Below, one piece after another: positions 42,426-51,297 of a stretch of 64,000 nucleotides of DNA (its first letter is position 1; every line of letters starts with the position of its first letter). The position numbers and the translations under genes are program-made. The stretch is from Prevotellaceae bacterium UBA4301 (GTDB lineage: Bacteria; Bacteroidota; Bacteroidia; Bacteroidales; Bacteroidaceae). Below the pieces are notes generated by a model. It was not told where the DNA came from and did not search any database. It saw only the letters and a program-made list of their open reading frames with translations. The DNA is taken from NCBI GenBank assembly GCA_002395775.1, contig DGUV01000075.1:45896-109895 (forward strand), read 5' to 3'.

Positions 42426-42719
42426 TTATTGATTCTGATGGAATGTATTTGCAACAGCACCTCCTACTCCAGGTTTCCGCCATTCTGCTCCATCATTAGG
42501 GGAGATGATGGGATATGTCCCTTCGGGGAGACCACCATAGGGATAGTAATGCGTCACCTGCTCTATCTCACCATCCTCGCTGACCACGACGCGATTATCG
42601 CCGAAATGGTCACGGCAGTAGTAGTGGAAATGGGATGTGTAGGGGATATATGTAAGCACCTTTACAAATCCACCACTGGCAGAAAGAATTAATGATATTA
42701 CAAATAAAGCACGAATCAT
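42426..42719 (-). CDS. Signal peptide fused to Rhs-core fragment (mini-Rhs)
   Basis: A 97-residue protein. Residues 1-20 ('MIRALFVISLILSASGG') form a signal peptide, followed directly by 'YIPYTSHFHYYCRDHFGD' and 'QVTHYYPYGGL', then an unrelated 30-residue tail ('PEGTYPIISPNDGAEWRK'). Full Rhs proteins have thousands of residues before this core; here it is reduced to about 45 residues with its own export signal. It could be a gene remnant or a small secreted peptide; no way to decide from sequence. It follows the 42731 gene by 11 bases. Confidence 0.55.
   Translation of the reverse strand: MIRALFVISLILSASGGFVKVLTYIPYTSHFHYYCRDHFGDNRVVVSEDGEIEQVTHYYPYGGLPEGTYPIISPNDGAEWRKPGVGGAVANTFHQNQ
42527..42653 (-). 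repeat. Rhs-core repeat, copy B
   Basis: About 127 bases near-identical to copies A and C, shorter at the 3' side: homology ends right after 'YYPYGGL'. Confidence 0.85.
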
Positions 42720-42730
42720 ACTATGTAATA

Positions 42731-43192
42731 TTACTCATCTTCATAGATAGAGTTAATCTGTCCTCCATTTGTTATTGGTTCTGGAGTTGTTACAACCCTA
42801 AAACTATCACATTTGATGCGAATAAAACCTTTGGGCTCATGGCAGAAGTTTAATTGAACGATGTATTCATCATCTATCTTTTTGTATATAAAGCCATGGA
42901 TTTCAAGGTTGAAACACTTTTTTATTTTACATGTATCCTTCAACACTGAATTCTCTCTTAGTTCAATTTTAATATCCTTACAATTTTGAAATTCCATGAC
43001 AATAGGGTCTCCTTCCGACCAATCTATTGTAAGAGATAAAATGATGGGATACTGGGAAAAATTTACTTCCATAATTGAACTTTCATAGAAGTTTACCTTT
43101 TCAACATCTTCATTAATAAAGTATTTTCTCTGCGATTCCATATTTGTAACGATTGGCGATGCAAAGTTCCACGTTTCTAATATATCTTGCAA
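42731..43192 (-). CDS. Putative immunity protein
   Basis: A 153-residue acidic protein without signal peptide or membrane helix. Beta-rich: 'YPIILSLTIDWSEGDPIVME' and 'FNLEIHGFIYKKIDDEYIVQ'. Size, acidity and place directly before an Rhs fragment are those of cytoplasmic immunity proteins in polymorphic toxin loci. Not matched to a named family. A 15-base palindrome AGGGCAAATTGCCCT lies about 35 bases upstream (43225-43239). Confidence 0.55.
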   Translation of the reverse strand: MQDILETWNFASPIVTNMESQRKYFINEDVEKVNFYESSIMEVNFSQYPIILSLTIDWSEGDPIVMEFQNCKDIKIELRENSVLKDTCKIKKCFNLEIHGFIYKKIDDEYIVQLNFCHEPKGFIRIKCDSFRVVTTPEPITNGGQINSIYEDE

Positions 43193-43341
43193 ATATTTCG
43201 TGTTTCAATGTGTTTCACAAGGGCAAATTGCCCTAGCATAAAAGTAAACTAAATATATATTTAACCTCATGATTTCATAATGTCTTGCATCATTCCAGCA
43301 AAATTACTCATTTCTCCTAATCCAACAAATACTATTTGCTG

Positions 43342-43947
43342 CTATGCTTCATCATGTGGGATTTTTCGTACAAAGGTAAAGGATTCTGTAATTCCCATAT
43401 CTATCTTTTCAAAATCTATGCCCATCCGCTTCAAATATTCAATAAGAATCTTACTGTTCAATCTGTCACGGACAAGACGACTTTTATACAAGTTCAAATC
43501 TTCAAAATCCAAGGGATCTCCCTCTTCATAAAAAACCCAACGTGGGTCTTTATACGCAAGCACATCCCTTTCTCTACCATCAGCGCCTCCATAATGAAAA
43601 CTATAGCCTTGGCTATCCCTCTCATTAGAGAATAGACATTGTACAAAACCACAATGCAATCGTCGATGCAATACATTGCATAAAGTATACCACCCGTCTA
43701 TTATAGAGGCTGTAAAGAAAATCTTATTAGGGTATGATTCGGTTTTCCAAAAACATGCTACTTCTTCAATATGATAATCATATGTCGGGGCGTAAAATTT
43801 ACTAATATCAAAATCATTCTCTGTCAGGGAAGCACTTCCTGACAAAAAATCCGTCTCGAATAAATCTTTTATTACCTCCTTTACGTTTAGGATTTCACTA
43901 TAGTCAAATACTGTAAGAGAAAACCTAAGGATATCACTCTCTTTCAT
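43342..43947 (-). CDS. Putative immunity protein
   Basis: A 201-residue protein, soluble, acidic, with Trp/Tyr-rich segments ('EVACFWKTESYPNKIFFTAS', 'DPRWVFYEEGDPLDFED'). The start 'MKESDILRFSL' at 43947 is 32 bases after the extended Rhs frame ends. No enzyme motif. The place just downstream of an Rhs core with a toxin-like tail fits the immunity gene of that cassette. Bases 43193-43341 hold no intact gene. Confidence 0.55.
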   Translation of the reverse strand: MKESDILRFSLTVFDYSEILNVKEVIKDLFETDFLSGSASLTENDFDISKFYAPTYDYHIEEVACFWKTESYPNKIFFTASIIDGWYTLCNVLHRRLHCGFVQCLFSNERDSQGYSFHYGGADGRERDVLAYKDPRWVFYEEGDPLDFEDLNLYKSRLVRDRLNSKILIEYLKRMGIDFEKIDMGITESFTFVRKIPHDEA

Positions 43948-43979
43948 AGATTAATTTATTAAATTTAACAAGGTCCTTT

Positions 43980-44498
43980 TCATGGTAAGTCCCTATTATA
44001 TTGCTTTATCACATCATCTGCCACAAAATTAAGGATAATCCCTCATCGGGGCAAAGGATTAACAATATTTAAATGACCATCTGGCCTACTTTGCGTCTGT
44101 TCTGTCTTTAGGTACTCCTTCATCTGTGCCTTTTCGCTGTTGCCATCCTTATCCAGGAAGTCATCGACGAAACATCCGTCCCGTTCCTTCACGAGCACCA
44201 ACGCCACAGGCTGCGTTGCTGTGCAATTAGACTCCTTTCCACCATATTTATATGGCTGAAGTCCCGGTTCTGTGTTCACGTCACCAAAGAGACCACCATA
44301 GGGATAGTAATGTGTAACCTGCTCTATCTCACCATCCTCGCTGACCACGACGCGGTTGTTGCCGAGATGGTCACGGCAGTAGTCGTGGAAATGGGATGTG
44401 TAGGGGATATATGTATGTGCCCCTATAGGCAAAATCAGAGCACAGGTACATATTGCCACCCATATACTCTTCAGTTTATCTATATTTGAGCTTTTCAT
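43980..44498 (-). pseudogene. Mini-Rhs gene interrupted by an in-frame stop
   Basis: From ATG 44498 the frame encodes a signal peptide ('KSIWVAICTCALILPIGA'), the Rhs core ('YIPYTSHFHDYCRDHLGNN' to 'QPYKYGGKE') and a variable tail ('ALVLVKERDGCFVDDFLDKD'), ending at TGA 44045-44043 after 151 residues. The same frame continues past the TGA for 20 codons ('GIILNFVADDVIKQYNRDLP') to a second stop at 43980, which looks like a real protein end. A nonsense mutation (CGA-TGA junction) is the simplest reading. The ATG overlaps the stop of the upstream gene (ATGA), so translation is coupled. Confidence 0.6.
44252..44415 (-). repeat. Rhs-core repeat, copy C
   Basis: The longest copy, extending to 'QPYKYGGKE', the conserved end of Bacteroidetes Rhs cores before the variable toxin part. 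Confidence 0.85.
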
Positions 44499-45076
44499 TG
44501 GTACTCCTCTACACTTATTCCATTGCCCTTAACATCCCATAAATAGAAACCTCCCGAAGTATCATTTACATCAAACCTGTAACTTGGTTGCTTTATAAAG
44601 GTGGAGTCTGTGTAATAAAAGAAACACGGGAATTCATAAGGTCTTTCATCATTAGTATATTCAATGACGAAAGAATCCTTTCTAACATATTTCACTTCTT
44701 TTATGTCAAAATAATCTTCTTCAATCTTAAGAAAATCTTTAGTGATATCCGCCGTATCATATACGTTCACTACAGCATACAGATTTGTAGGAGGAATATA
44801 ATATACGGTAAGGTCGCACCAATCAGCATGATTGGCAAATTCAATAAAGTCACCCTTACACTGCCTGTCTTTACTAAAACTAATTCTTTCATTTCTTTCT
44901 CCATGAAAGGGTCTATGCTCCATTTTGACATATAAATTCAAATCTGGTATGTAAAACTTTCTATGTCTTGGCCATGCCATTAGAAGTACAAAAGCCAGGA
45001 ATAGCAGCACTAACAATATTACGATGGGCAGTAAGCACCCATTTATGCAAGCTTTTCTATTCTGTTCTATTCCCAT
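44495..45076 (-). CDS. Membrane-anchored protein of the Rhs island
   Basis: A 193-residue protein: short cytoplasmic start, a strong helix 'LLPIVILLVLLFLAFVLLMA' (about 15-35), then an exterior domain with many Tyr/Phe and Asp ('CDLTVYYIPPTNLYAVVNVY', 'FPCFFYYTDSTFIKQPSY'). Its last base-triplet overlaps the start of the mini-Rhs gene as ATGA, so the two products are made together. That coupling suggests a functional pair at some time. No family recognised. Confidence 0.65.
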   Translation of the reverse strand: MGIEQNRKACINGCLLPIVILLVLLFLAFVLLMAWPRHRKFYIPDLNLYVKMEHRPFHGERNERISFSKDRQCKGDFIEFANHADWCDLTVYYIPPTNLYAVVNVYDTADITKDFLKIEEDYFDIKEVKYVRKDSFVIEYTNDERPYEFPCFFYYTDSTFIKQPSYRFDVNDTSGGFYLWDVKGNGISVEEYQ

Positions 45077-45091
45077 ATCGTTACATATTTA

Positions 45092-45372
45092 TTATTTAAA
45101 TAGGGTATTCCACAAAGACTTAAATAAGCTGCGGAATGAAGATGATATATTGTTGACATTTTGTATTGTGTCAGTATTTCGATATCCCATTTTCCAACCA
45201 TAATACTCTGCATTTCCTGTGGATTTATCTTCTATGGTAAATTCTTCATTTATCTTAGACTCGTAAGCATCAAATGCCATTCTTGAAGACATCCAACTCA
45301 TCCCATTAATAGCAGCAACAAAGCACAAGTACATATTGCCACCCATATGAAATTGAGCGTTTTCCAATTCAT
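45092..45372 (-). pseudogene. Frameshifted small exported gene
   Basis: ATG 45372, ten bases after the upstream stop, opens a signal peptide 'FIWVAICTCALLLLLMG' that ends in TGA at 45300-45298. It closely resembles that of the mini-Rhs at 44498. In a shifted frame the sequence continues as 'MSWMSSRMAFDAYESKINEE' to 45092. The join of a good signal peptide in one frame and a good downstream peptide in another implies a small indel near 45300. An unshifted shorter gene starting at the internal ATG is the alternative. Confidence 0.5.
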
Positions 45373-45382
45373 CTTTTCTATT

Positions 45383-46171
45383 TCATTTCCTTTTTACCCT
45401 ACGGACTTTACCATTTAAGAATTCTTTTCGATTGGGAAATGCGGCATCAAAAGAGTCCATATTTGCTTTTATATACTCCTCTATTGTAAGTTCTTCTGCA
45501 TCAACGGACATCCCAGAGCTGTCATCGCCACACAGATAATAGACAACTTTATAATATAGATTCTTGTTGTCATTATAGTCGAAGTGTGGATAGGGTGCGT
45601 CCATAGCAGCATGATTATAATTAAACCAAAAGACATTAATGAGTCCCAATAGAAACCTCGCTCTTTTTGCCTTGAATTTTACAACATACATGGTGTCATT
45701 TCCCAATGCTCTTTTATCTACCAACTCGTCGAGGAAATCCTCATTCCATTCAAAATATGCATAATCATCATCTGGTTTATCTCTAAAACGGTCTCTACCA
45801 TCCATATCATCAAAATAGTCTTTAGAAAATAGGTAGATGTCAGTTCGTTTAAAGAAATTATTGAAATCATATGAGACCGAATTTACATACTTCCACACAT
45901 ACTGAGGTACGACGTATTCAAATCCATTATAATAGACATATAATGGCGAATTTATTGTGAGCGTGTCCACTACATACATGAGTTTATAGTAAGGATTGAG
46001 AACTCTTTCCGTACCGACATACCCAATGAGTTGGGCTTCAGCCTCCTCTTCAGGAGTCAACTTCTTCATATATGTCTTATACTTAGAAATTCTTTTGTAT
46101 CTTAATGAACCACATGAACCTAAAGTCATGAGCAATAGCCCACAAATGAGGGGGAATAAAATCTTTTTCAT
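45383..46171 (-). CDS. Uncharacterised lipoprotein, first gene of the Rhs island
   Basis: A 262-residue exported protein with lipobox 'LMTLGSCGSLRY'. The mature part includes 'YYKLMYVVDTLTINSPLYVY' and 'FLLGLINVFWFNYNHAAMD', mixed alpha/beta, no recognised motif. It heads the same-strand run down to 40561 and is AT-rich like it. Upstream, 46172-46303, a short reading-frame end is visible but no gene. Confidence 0.6.
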   Translation of the reverse strand: MKKILFPLICGLLLMTLGSCGSLRYKRISKYKTYMKKLTPEEEAEAQLIGYVGTERVLNPYYKLMYVVDTLTINSPLYVYYNGFEYVVPQYVWKYVNSVSYDFNNFFKRTDIYLFSKDYFDDMDGRDRFRDKPDDDYAYFEWNEDFLDELVDKRALGNDTMYVVKFKAKRARFLLGLINVFWFNYNHAAMDAPYPHFDYNDNKNLYYKVVYYLCGDDSSGMSVDAEELTIEEYIKANMDSFDAAFPNRKEFLNGKVRRVKRK

Positions 46172-46303
46172 TTTTGATGTACTTGTCCGTTTAGAAATAA
46201 TTTTTGTTTATATCTTCAAGGATGTTCCACATAATCGTCAATCCAAATCTGGATTCTCTTAATCAATTTTCCAGCCATTTTCTTGTAAATACTCTTTTGG
46301 TTT

Positions 46304-46798
46304 TTAAGGATTCCTCATCCTGACCAGTTCAATGGCCTCCTTGCCAGTCATGTGCTCAATATCCATACGGATTATCACCATATGGTTGAAACCTTTGGCA
46401 AGTTCCTTCTGAAGCGCATCATCATGGTTTGGGTTGTAGTGGTTGCCCAGACAAAGGGCGGCCTCTCTCTTTTCCCCTTCGTCCTCTATGAGACGTATGT
46501 GTCCAAAGGCTATCACGCTACGGAAATATGTGGTGTACTCCTCGCCATGCACGTCGTCCTTATCGATGATGCAGAAGGATGCCTTGTCGTAGTTTCTGAT
46601 GGCATCTATCTTATGGCCTGACAAGGCACTGTGGAAGTACAACTTTCCGTCCCTATAGACATAACTGATGGGCACGGCGTATGGATAGCCCCCGTCGCCA
46701 AGAAGGGCGAGGGTGCCGGCCGTGGACGTTTCCAAGATTCTTATACACTCCTCGTCTGTAAGTTGCTGACGCTTGCGTCGCATTTCCCTAAACTCCAT
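46304..46798 (-). CDS. Pyridoxamine 5'-phosphate oxidase-like (NimA-type) flavoprotein
   Basis: A 164-residue split-barrel protein: 'MRRKRQQLTDEECIRILETS' start, 'GTLALLGDGGYPYAVPISYV' and 'LYFHSALSGHKIDAIRNYD'. Such proteins bind FMN (or heme) and include NimA, linked with 5-nitroimidazole resistance; most are uncharacterised. It directly follows the SMR exporter gene (1 base between), so both may be one unit for dealing with toxic small molecules. Confidence 0.85.
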   Translation of the reverse strand: MEFREMRRKRQQLTDEECIRILETSTAGTLALLGDGGYPYAVPISYVYRDGKLYFHSALSGHKIDAIRNYDKASFCIIDKDDVHGEEYTTYFRSVIAFGHIRLIEDEGEKREAALCLGNHYNPNHDDALQKELAKGFNHMVIIRMDIEHMTGKEAIELVRMRNP

Positions 46799-46799
46799 C

Positions 46800-47123
46800 T
46801 TAGCCTACAAGTTTTAGTCCGACAATAGACACTATGAGTGTTGTGATGAAGAACAGCCGCCAGAATGTGGCCGGCTCATGAAAGACGAAGATGCCCATCA
46901 GCACTGTGCCGACAGCCCCGATGCCTGTCCACACCGGATAGGCAATGCTCAGTGGCAACGTCTGTATGGCTTTTGCCAGAAGCACCATGCTGAGAATGTA
47001 GATGAGCACAAATCCGCCCATCCACATCCACCATTCCATACCCGCGAGTCCCTTGGCACGGCCAAGGCAATAAGTGAAACCGACCTCGCAACACCCTGCG
47101 AGAATCAAGACAATCCAATTCAT
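46800..47123 (-). CDS. Small multidrug resistance exporter (SugE/Gdx-like)
   Basis: A 107-residue, four-helix protein with the essential Glu in 'LAGCCEVGFTY' (Glu13) and the 'AYPVWTGIGAVGTVLMGI' motif of the SMR family; 'WTGIGAVG' with Pro before it fits the SugE/Gdx branch (guanidinium export) as well as EmrE-like ones. Works as a proton-coupled dimer in the inner membrane. Starts 'MNWIVLILAG', the usual SMR start. Confidence 0.88.
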   Translation of the reverse strand: MNWIVLILAGCCEVGFTYCLGRAKGLAGMEWWMWMGGFVLIYILSMVLLAKAIQTLPLSIAYPVWTGIGAVGTVLMGIFVFHEPATFWRLFFITTLIVSIVGLKLVG

Positions 47124-47158
47124 GTGAATCTTACATGTTACCTGTCTGGGTAGTTCTT

Positions 47159-50100
47159 CTATTTTATCACCACCTTCCGACCGTCTATGATGTAGAGGCC
47201 GGGCTTCAGGTTACCATTTCCAAGGCGCCGTCCGCTGAGGTCGTAGCATTTTCCATCCATCCATCTTCCATTCAATGACTCGCTGGGAGCAGACACAGCC
47301 TCTATGCCATCGATGATGACGTCGTCCTGTTTCTGACCGAAGTTCAGGCAGAAGACACCCTTCGAGAGGTCCCATGCATCGCCGTCGGGGCCGAAGCCCG
47401 AGCGCAGACCCGTATTGCCGTTGGAGGTGATGTCCTGAACGTCGCCGCCCGTCTGGTTGAAGGGGTAGTAGAGCAGGAGGTAGTAGTTGACATGGCTGCC
47501 GGAGATGTATTCCTCATAGTCCTCAAGCGGCTGGTTGCAGAAGCCCTGGATGAGTGTCTGCGTGAGGGTGCAGCGCCAAACGCGGAACTCGTCGATGCTG
47601 CCCGTCATCTGGGCCGACGAGGTGCCGATGCTGAAGGACGAGGGCCTTGACAGGGTGGAGCCTGCGCCTGTGACGGAGGTCACCTGCTTGCCGTCGCGAT
47701 AGAACTTGACCGTGCCCTTGTTATAGACCACGGCATAGTGGTGCCACTGGCCGGCGATGACGAATCCCGAGGCACTCTTCACCGAACGGTTGGCATTGTG
47801 GAAGTACATGACTCCGTCGGCATCGGTGCGCAACATGAAGGTGCTGGTGGTCTGGCCTATGCCCAGGCAGTAGCTGCTCAGTTTGCTGGGATTCATCCAC
47901 CAGTCGAGGGTGAGCACCGTGGTGGATTCCTCCTCAAAGAGGGGTTTCGAAAGGGTGACCTGCGCGGCACTCTGACTGAAGGAGAGCCCGTTGTGGGAGT
48001 CGGCATTGGTGACGATGAGGGCTCTTTCCTGGGTCTTGGAGTTCGTGCCTCGGGCATTGGTAGCCTTGAGGGTGATGTCGTAGATGCCGGGTTCCTCGGG
48101 CGTGAAACGGAAGGTCTCACCGCCCTGCACGATGGTCTTCTGCACGGTGCCGGCAAGGGTCCATTCCAGGCTGGTGGGATTGTGGCGCGACCTGTTGCTG
48201 AGATTCACCGACTCGCCCTTCAGTATGACAGGTTCCGAAACTGCGAAGTCGGCCTCCGGGGCCACCTCCGTCACCTCCACGGTCTTGCTCTGCCGGGCAG
48301 TCTGTCCCGAGGGCGTGGTCACCACAAGTGTCACCTCGTAGGTGCCTGCCCGCTGATAGGAGGCTCCGGCGGTGAGGGTGCTGGCCGTCTCAACCTCGGC
48401 ACCCGGCATCTGCCACTGATAGGCATAGCCGCTGACGGGATGGAGCACCGAGAAACTGATGCGGTCGCCGCTGGCCACGCTGGTGGCAGTGGCCGAGAAC
48501 TGGGCATCGGGCTTGGGCGAGGAGCCCACGGTGATGGTGCGCGTGGCCGTGATTTCGCGGGCCACGCCTTCGGTGCCGTCGGCCTCGTAGTCGTAGCCGG
48601 TCACGCTCACTTCATACTCCCCTGGCTTGTCAAAAGTCAGCGAGGGGGAGGTTATCTTCCAGCCGCTGATGTCGAGGGCCGGAACGTTCCAGACGAGGGT
48701 GCGTATGCCATCGCCGCGCGTGGTGGTGAGGGTGACGGGAATGCCTGCGCACACTTCCTCTGTGGGTTCGTTGATGGAGAGGATGTTTTCCGAATCCTTG
48801 GGTCTGTAAAGCGTGGGTTGCTTGTCGGGCACCTCCTGGGCGTAGTTCATGTTGGTGAGCATGGCATGGTGGCCGCCCACGCAGTCGCGCAGGTAGTCCT
48901 GCCCGCCGATGCTGATGATGTCGCCCTTGTAGTAGGCCAGAAGCCCTTCGGGCATGACGTCGCCGTAGAACTCGCGGTTGTAGGAGTTCTTGATGTCCGT
49001 GGCCGTGCGGGCACGGTTCCAGATGCGTATCTCGTCATACGACGCATCCTGATAGTGCGAATCGCCATTGCGGAACTCCAGGTTGCCGAAGCCGCCCAGC
49101 CCGCTGTGGCTGTTGCTGGTGACCGAACCCACCTGACTGCTGCCGAAGTAGAGCTTCATGTTGTTGCCCTTGACCACGATGGCCACGTGGGTCCACACGC
49201 CCACGGTGAGTTTCTTCGACGAGGCATCGATGCGGTGGGCGCCCGTGTTCCAGCCCACCGACATGGTGCCGCCCTGGTTGCAATGGGCCAGGAAGGTGCC
49301 CCAGTCGGGACCGAACATATTGTTGTAGTTGATGAGACTGTTGGGCTTGATGTAGTATTCGATGGTACACTCGTCATAGCTCGTGTTGAAGATGTCGGGA
49401 ATGCTGAAGCCGCCCTTCGTGAGTTCGATGACCTGGTTGTCGGCCTGACGTTCCACGGTGGTGGCTACGCTCATGGTCTTGCTCTCCATGCCACGCTCGT
49501 AGAGGGCCGAGACTCCGTAAGTGCCGCTCGCGCTGAGGTCGTAGCTGAGGACATCGGTGCCCACGGTGGCCACGCGACTGCCATCATGATAGAGGGCGTA
49601 GCCCGTCAGGCTGTGGCCCGAGAGCATGGGTGCCGACCAGGAGAGGCGGCCGTCGGCCACGGCCACGTTCTGCGGGGCATTGAGTGCCGAGCCATAGACC
49701 ACGACACTGATGACGGTCTGCGTGCCGGCGCTCTTCACCTCCACCTGACCCGTCTCTCCCAGGTCGAAGGGGGTCTCCACGCCTTCCAGGTCGTGTTCGT
49801 AGTCCATGATTGAGGCTTCGTAGATGTGTCCCTCGCCCAGGCCCCAGGAACGTGTGTTCACGATGAAGAAGTATTTCAGGGGCTGACTGCGGTCGTAGCC
49901 ACTGGTCAGGTCGGTGAGGTCATAGCCAAACTCCATGGGTTCGGAATGCATCTTGCCGTCGGCCCACTTGCCCAGCATAGGGGTCTCGGGAGCGGGATTG
50001 GTGTCGCCGTTGTGTCCGTCGCCGGCAAAGCGGAAGTGGTGCATGTCGATGGTGCTTTCGGGCTGCGTGGCATCAAGGTCGCTGCTGATGCCGCACTGCA

Positions 50101-51193
50101 GTTTCAGCTCACTGCGCCGCGTGTAGTCCATCTTCAGCTTGATGGTGCGCAGGGGGCGGTAGTCCTTGCGGGTGCGATAGAGTTCGCCTGTCCACCATCC
50201 GTTGAGCTTTCCCTCCGAGGTGAAGGCCGGACCTGCGTGGGCATAGGGGCAGTAGATGAAGCCGTTGTTGCACCAGTTGCCCCACGAGTTGACGATAATC
50301 CAGGCGCCCACTTCGTCCTTGTCCTCCTCGCCATAGACACCGTTGCCGTCGAGGTCAAACTCTATGCGGTCGTCGTAGCCCACCATGGTCAGGGCATGGT
50401 CCACCGATGTGCCCCACTGCTTGACGTAGTACATGTTGGTGACGCCGATGCTGTCGTTGACGGCAGTCTTGCCGATGCGTTCCCACTTGCCACCCGAGGC
50501 CACACCCAGGCCAATGAGTCCTCCGGCATGGAACGACTCGTCGCCGGCGTGGTTGTAGAGCCAAGCCTTGGCGGCCAGACGGCCTTCCTCGGTGCCCAGG
50601 CTGTAGGGGTTGGTGGTGGGCTTCTGCATGCGGTTGCCGAAGGCTGACAGCCACTTATCGTATCCTTGCATCCAGCCAAAGCAGTCACTGCTCTCTTCGT
50701 AATTGCCATAGGTGCGACTATACGTACGACCGCCATAGGTGGCAGAGGTGGGCACGCCTACATGGGTGACAAAAGCATCCTTGCCCGAATTGCCATTTGT
50801 TAGCAGCCACACGAAATGGCTGGGATAATTGTTCTCATTCGTTCCACTGTCGATGTCGCGGTAGGAGTTGAGTTCGTGGGTGAACATGTAGCAGATACGC
50901 GACGCTGAGCCGCACGAGCCGCCGGCCTGGTTGAAGACGGGCGGGAAGTACTTCGTGTTGGCATTGTTGACGTGGTCGGGCAGTCCGGCTGCAGCCGACA
51001 GGGCACGCGCGCGCTTCATCTTGGCATTGCGCGGTGTCTCGCGGGCTATGCGGCCGTATTTCACCAGCGCAGGGTCGGGGTTGGAGTAGAGGGGGTTGTA
51101 ATCGGGATAGCGTTCGCGGTCCCAGTCTTGTGCGTGAATCAGGGCTGGCAACAGCGACACGAGGGCCAGCAGGCAAAGCAACGACTTTTTCAT
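47159..51193 (-). CDS. Giant papain-family (C1) surface protein with LamG and PKD domains
   Basis: 1344 residues from 51193 (signal peptide ending 'LLPALIHA'). Peptidase C1 domain about 75-350: Cys94 in 'FNQAGGSCGSASRICYM', His in 'SVDHALTMVGYDD', Asn in 'IIVNSWGNWCNNGF'. A cysteine protease of this kind is probably active outside the cell. Then LamG-type domain (about 590-750), two PKD-like domains (about 890-1045) and a second LamG-like domain (about 1055-1215). The tail 'GNLKPGLYIIDGRKVVIK' is a Prevotella-type sorting end. The binding domains suggest attachment to glycans or host proteins. Single gene, convergent region ends at the SMR gene side. Confidence 0.9.
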   Translation of the reverse strand: MKKSLLCLLALVSLLPALIHAQDWDRERYPDYNPLYSNPDPALVKYGRIARETPRNAKMKRARALSAAAGLPDHVNNANTKYFPPVFNQAGGSCGSASRICYMFTHELNSYRDIDSGTNENNYPSHFVWLLTNGNSGKDAFVTHVGVPTSATYGGRTYSRTYGNYEESSDCFGWMQGYDKWLSAFGNRMQKPTTNPYSLGTEEGRLAAKAWLYNHAGDESFHAGGLIGLGVASGGKWERIGKTAVNDSIGVTNMYYVKQWGTSVDHALTMVGYDDRIEFDLDGNGVYGEEDKDEVGAWIIVNSWGNWCNNGFIYCPYAHAGPAFTSEGKLNGWWTGELYRTRKDYRPLRTIKLKMDYTRRSELKLQCGISSDLDATQPESTIDMHHFRFAGDGHNGDTNPAPETPMLGKWADGKMHSEPMEFGYDLTDLTSGYDRSQPLKYFFIVNTRSWGLGEGHIYEASIMDYEHDLEGVETPFDLGETGQVEVKSAGTQTVISVVVYGSALNAPQNVAVADGRLSWSAPMLSGHSLTGYALYHDGSRVATVGTDVLSYDLSASGTYGVSALYERGMESKTMSVATTVERQADNQVIELTKGGFSIPDIFNTSYDECTIEYYIKPNSLINYNNMFGPDWGTFLAHCNQGGTMSVGWNTGAHRIDASSKKLTVGVWTHVAIVVKGNNMKLYFGSSQVGSVTSNSHSGLGGFGNLEFRNGDSHYQDASYDEIRIWNRARTATDIKNSYNREFYGDVMPEGLLAYYKGDIISIGGQDYLRDCVGGHHAMLTNMNYAQEVPDKQPTLYRPKDSENILSINEPTEEVCAGIPVTLTTTRGDGIRTLVWNVPALDISGWKITSPSLTFDKPGEYEVSVTGYDYEADGTEGVAREITATRTITVGSSPKPDAQFSATATSVASGDRISFSVLHPVSGYAYQWQMPGAEVETASTLTAGASYQRAGTYEVTLVVTTPSGQTARQSKTVEVTEVAPEADFAVSEPVILKGESVNLSNRSRHNPTSLEWTLAGTVQKTIVQGGETFRFTPEEPGIYDITLKATNARGTNSKTQERALIVTNADSHNGLSFSQSAAQVTLSKPLFEEESTTVLTLDWWMNPSKLSSYCLGIGQTTSTFMLRTDADGVMYFHNANRSVKSASGFVIAGQWHHYAVVYNKGTVKFYRDGKQVTSVTGAGSTLSRPSSFSIGTSSAQMTGSIDEFRVWRCTLTQTLIQGFCNQPLEDYEEYISGSHVNYYLLLYYPFNQTGGDVQDITSNGNTGLRSGFGPDGDAWDLSKGVFCLNFGQKQDDVIIDGIEAVSAPSESLNGRWMDGKCYDLSGRRLGNGNLKPGLYIIDGRKVVIK

Positions 51194-51297
51194 AATATAT
51201 GACGAATTAAGGTTTTTTATAGTTGATATCACCTACAAAGATAAGGATTTCTGCCGATTATTTCGTAACTTCGTAGCGTTTTTAACTAATTATTGAC

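Noticed and set aside
40561..46171. A complete type VI or Rhs toxin delivery system
   Set aside because: No full-length Rhs, VgrG, PAAR or T6SS structural genes in the window; only core fragments and small genes.
46258..46306. Possible gene end 'KPKEYLQENGWKID' on the minus strand upstream of the Rhs island
   Set aside because: Only 14 residues after a stop codon; could be a remnant but too short to support.
47738..49813. 691-codon plus-strand frame opposite the papain-family gene
   Set aside because: Antisense shadow; the minus-strand protein has papain and LamG domains and explains the region.
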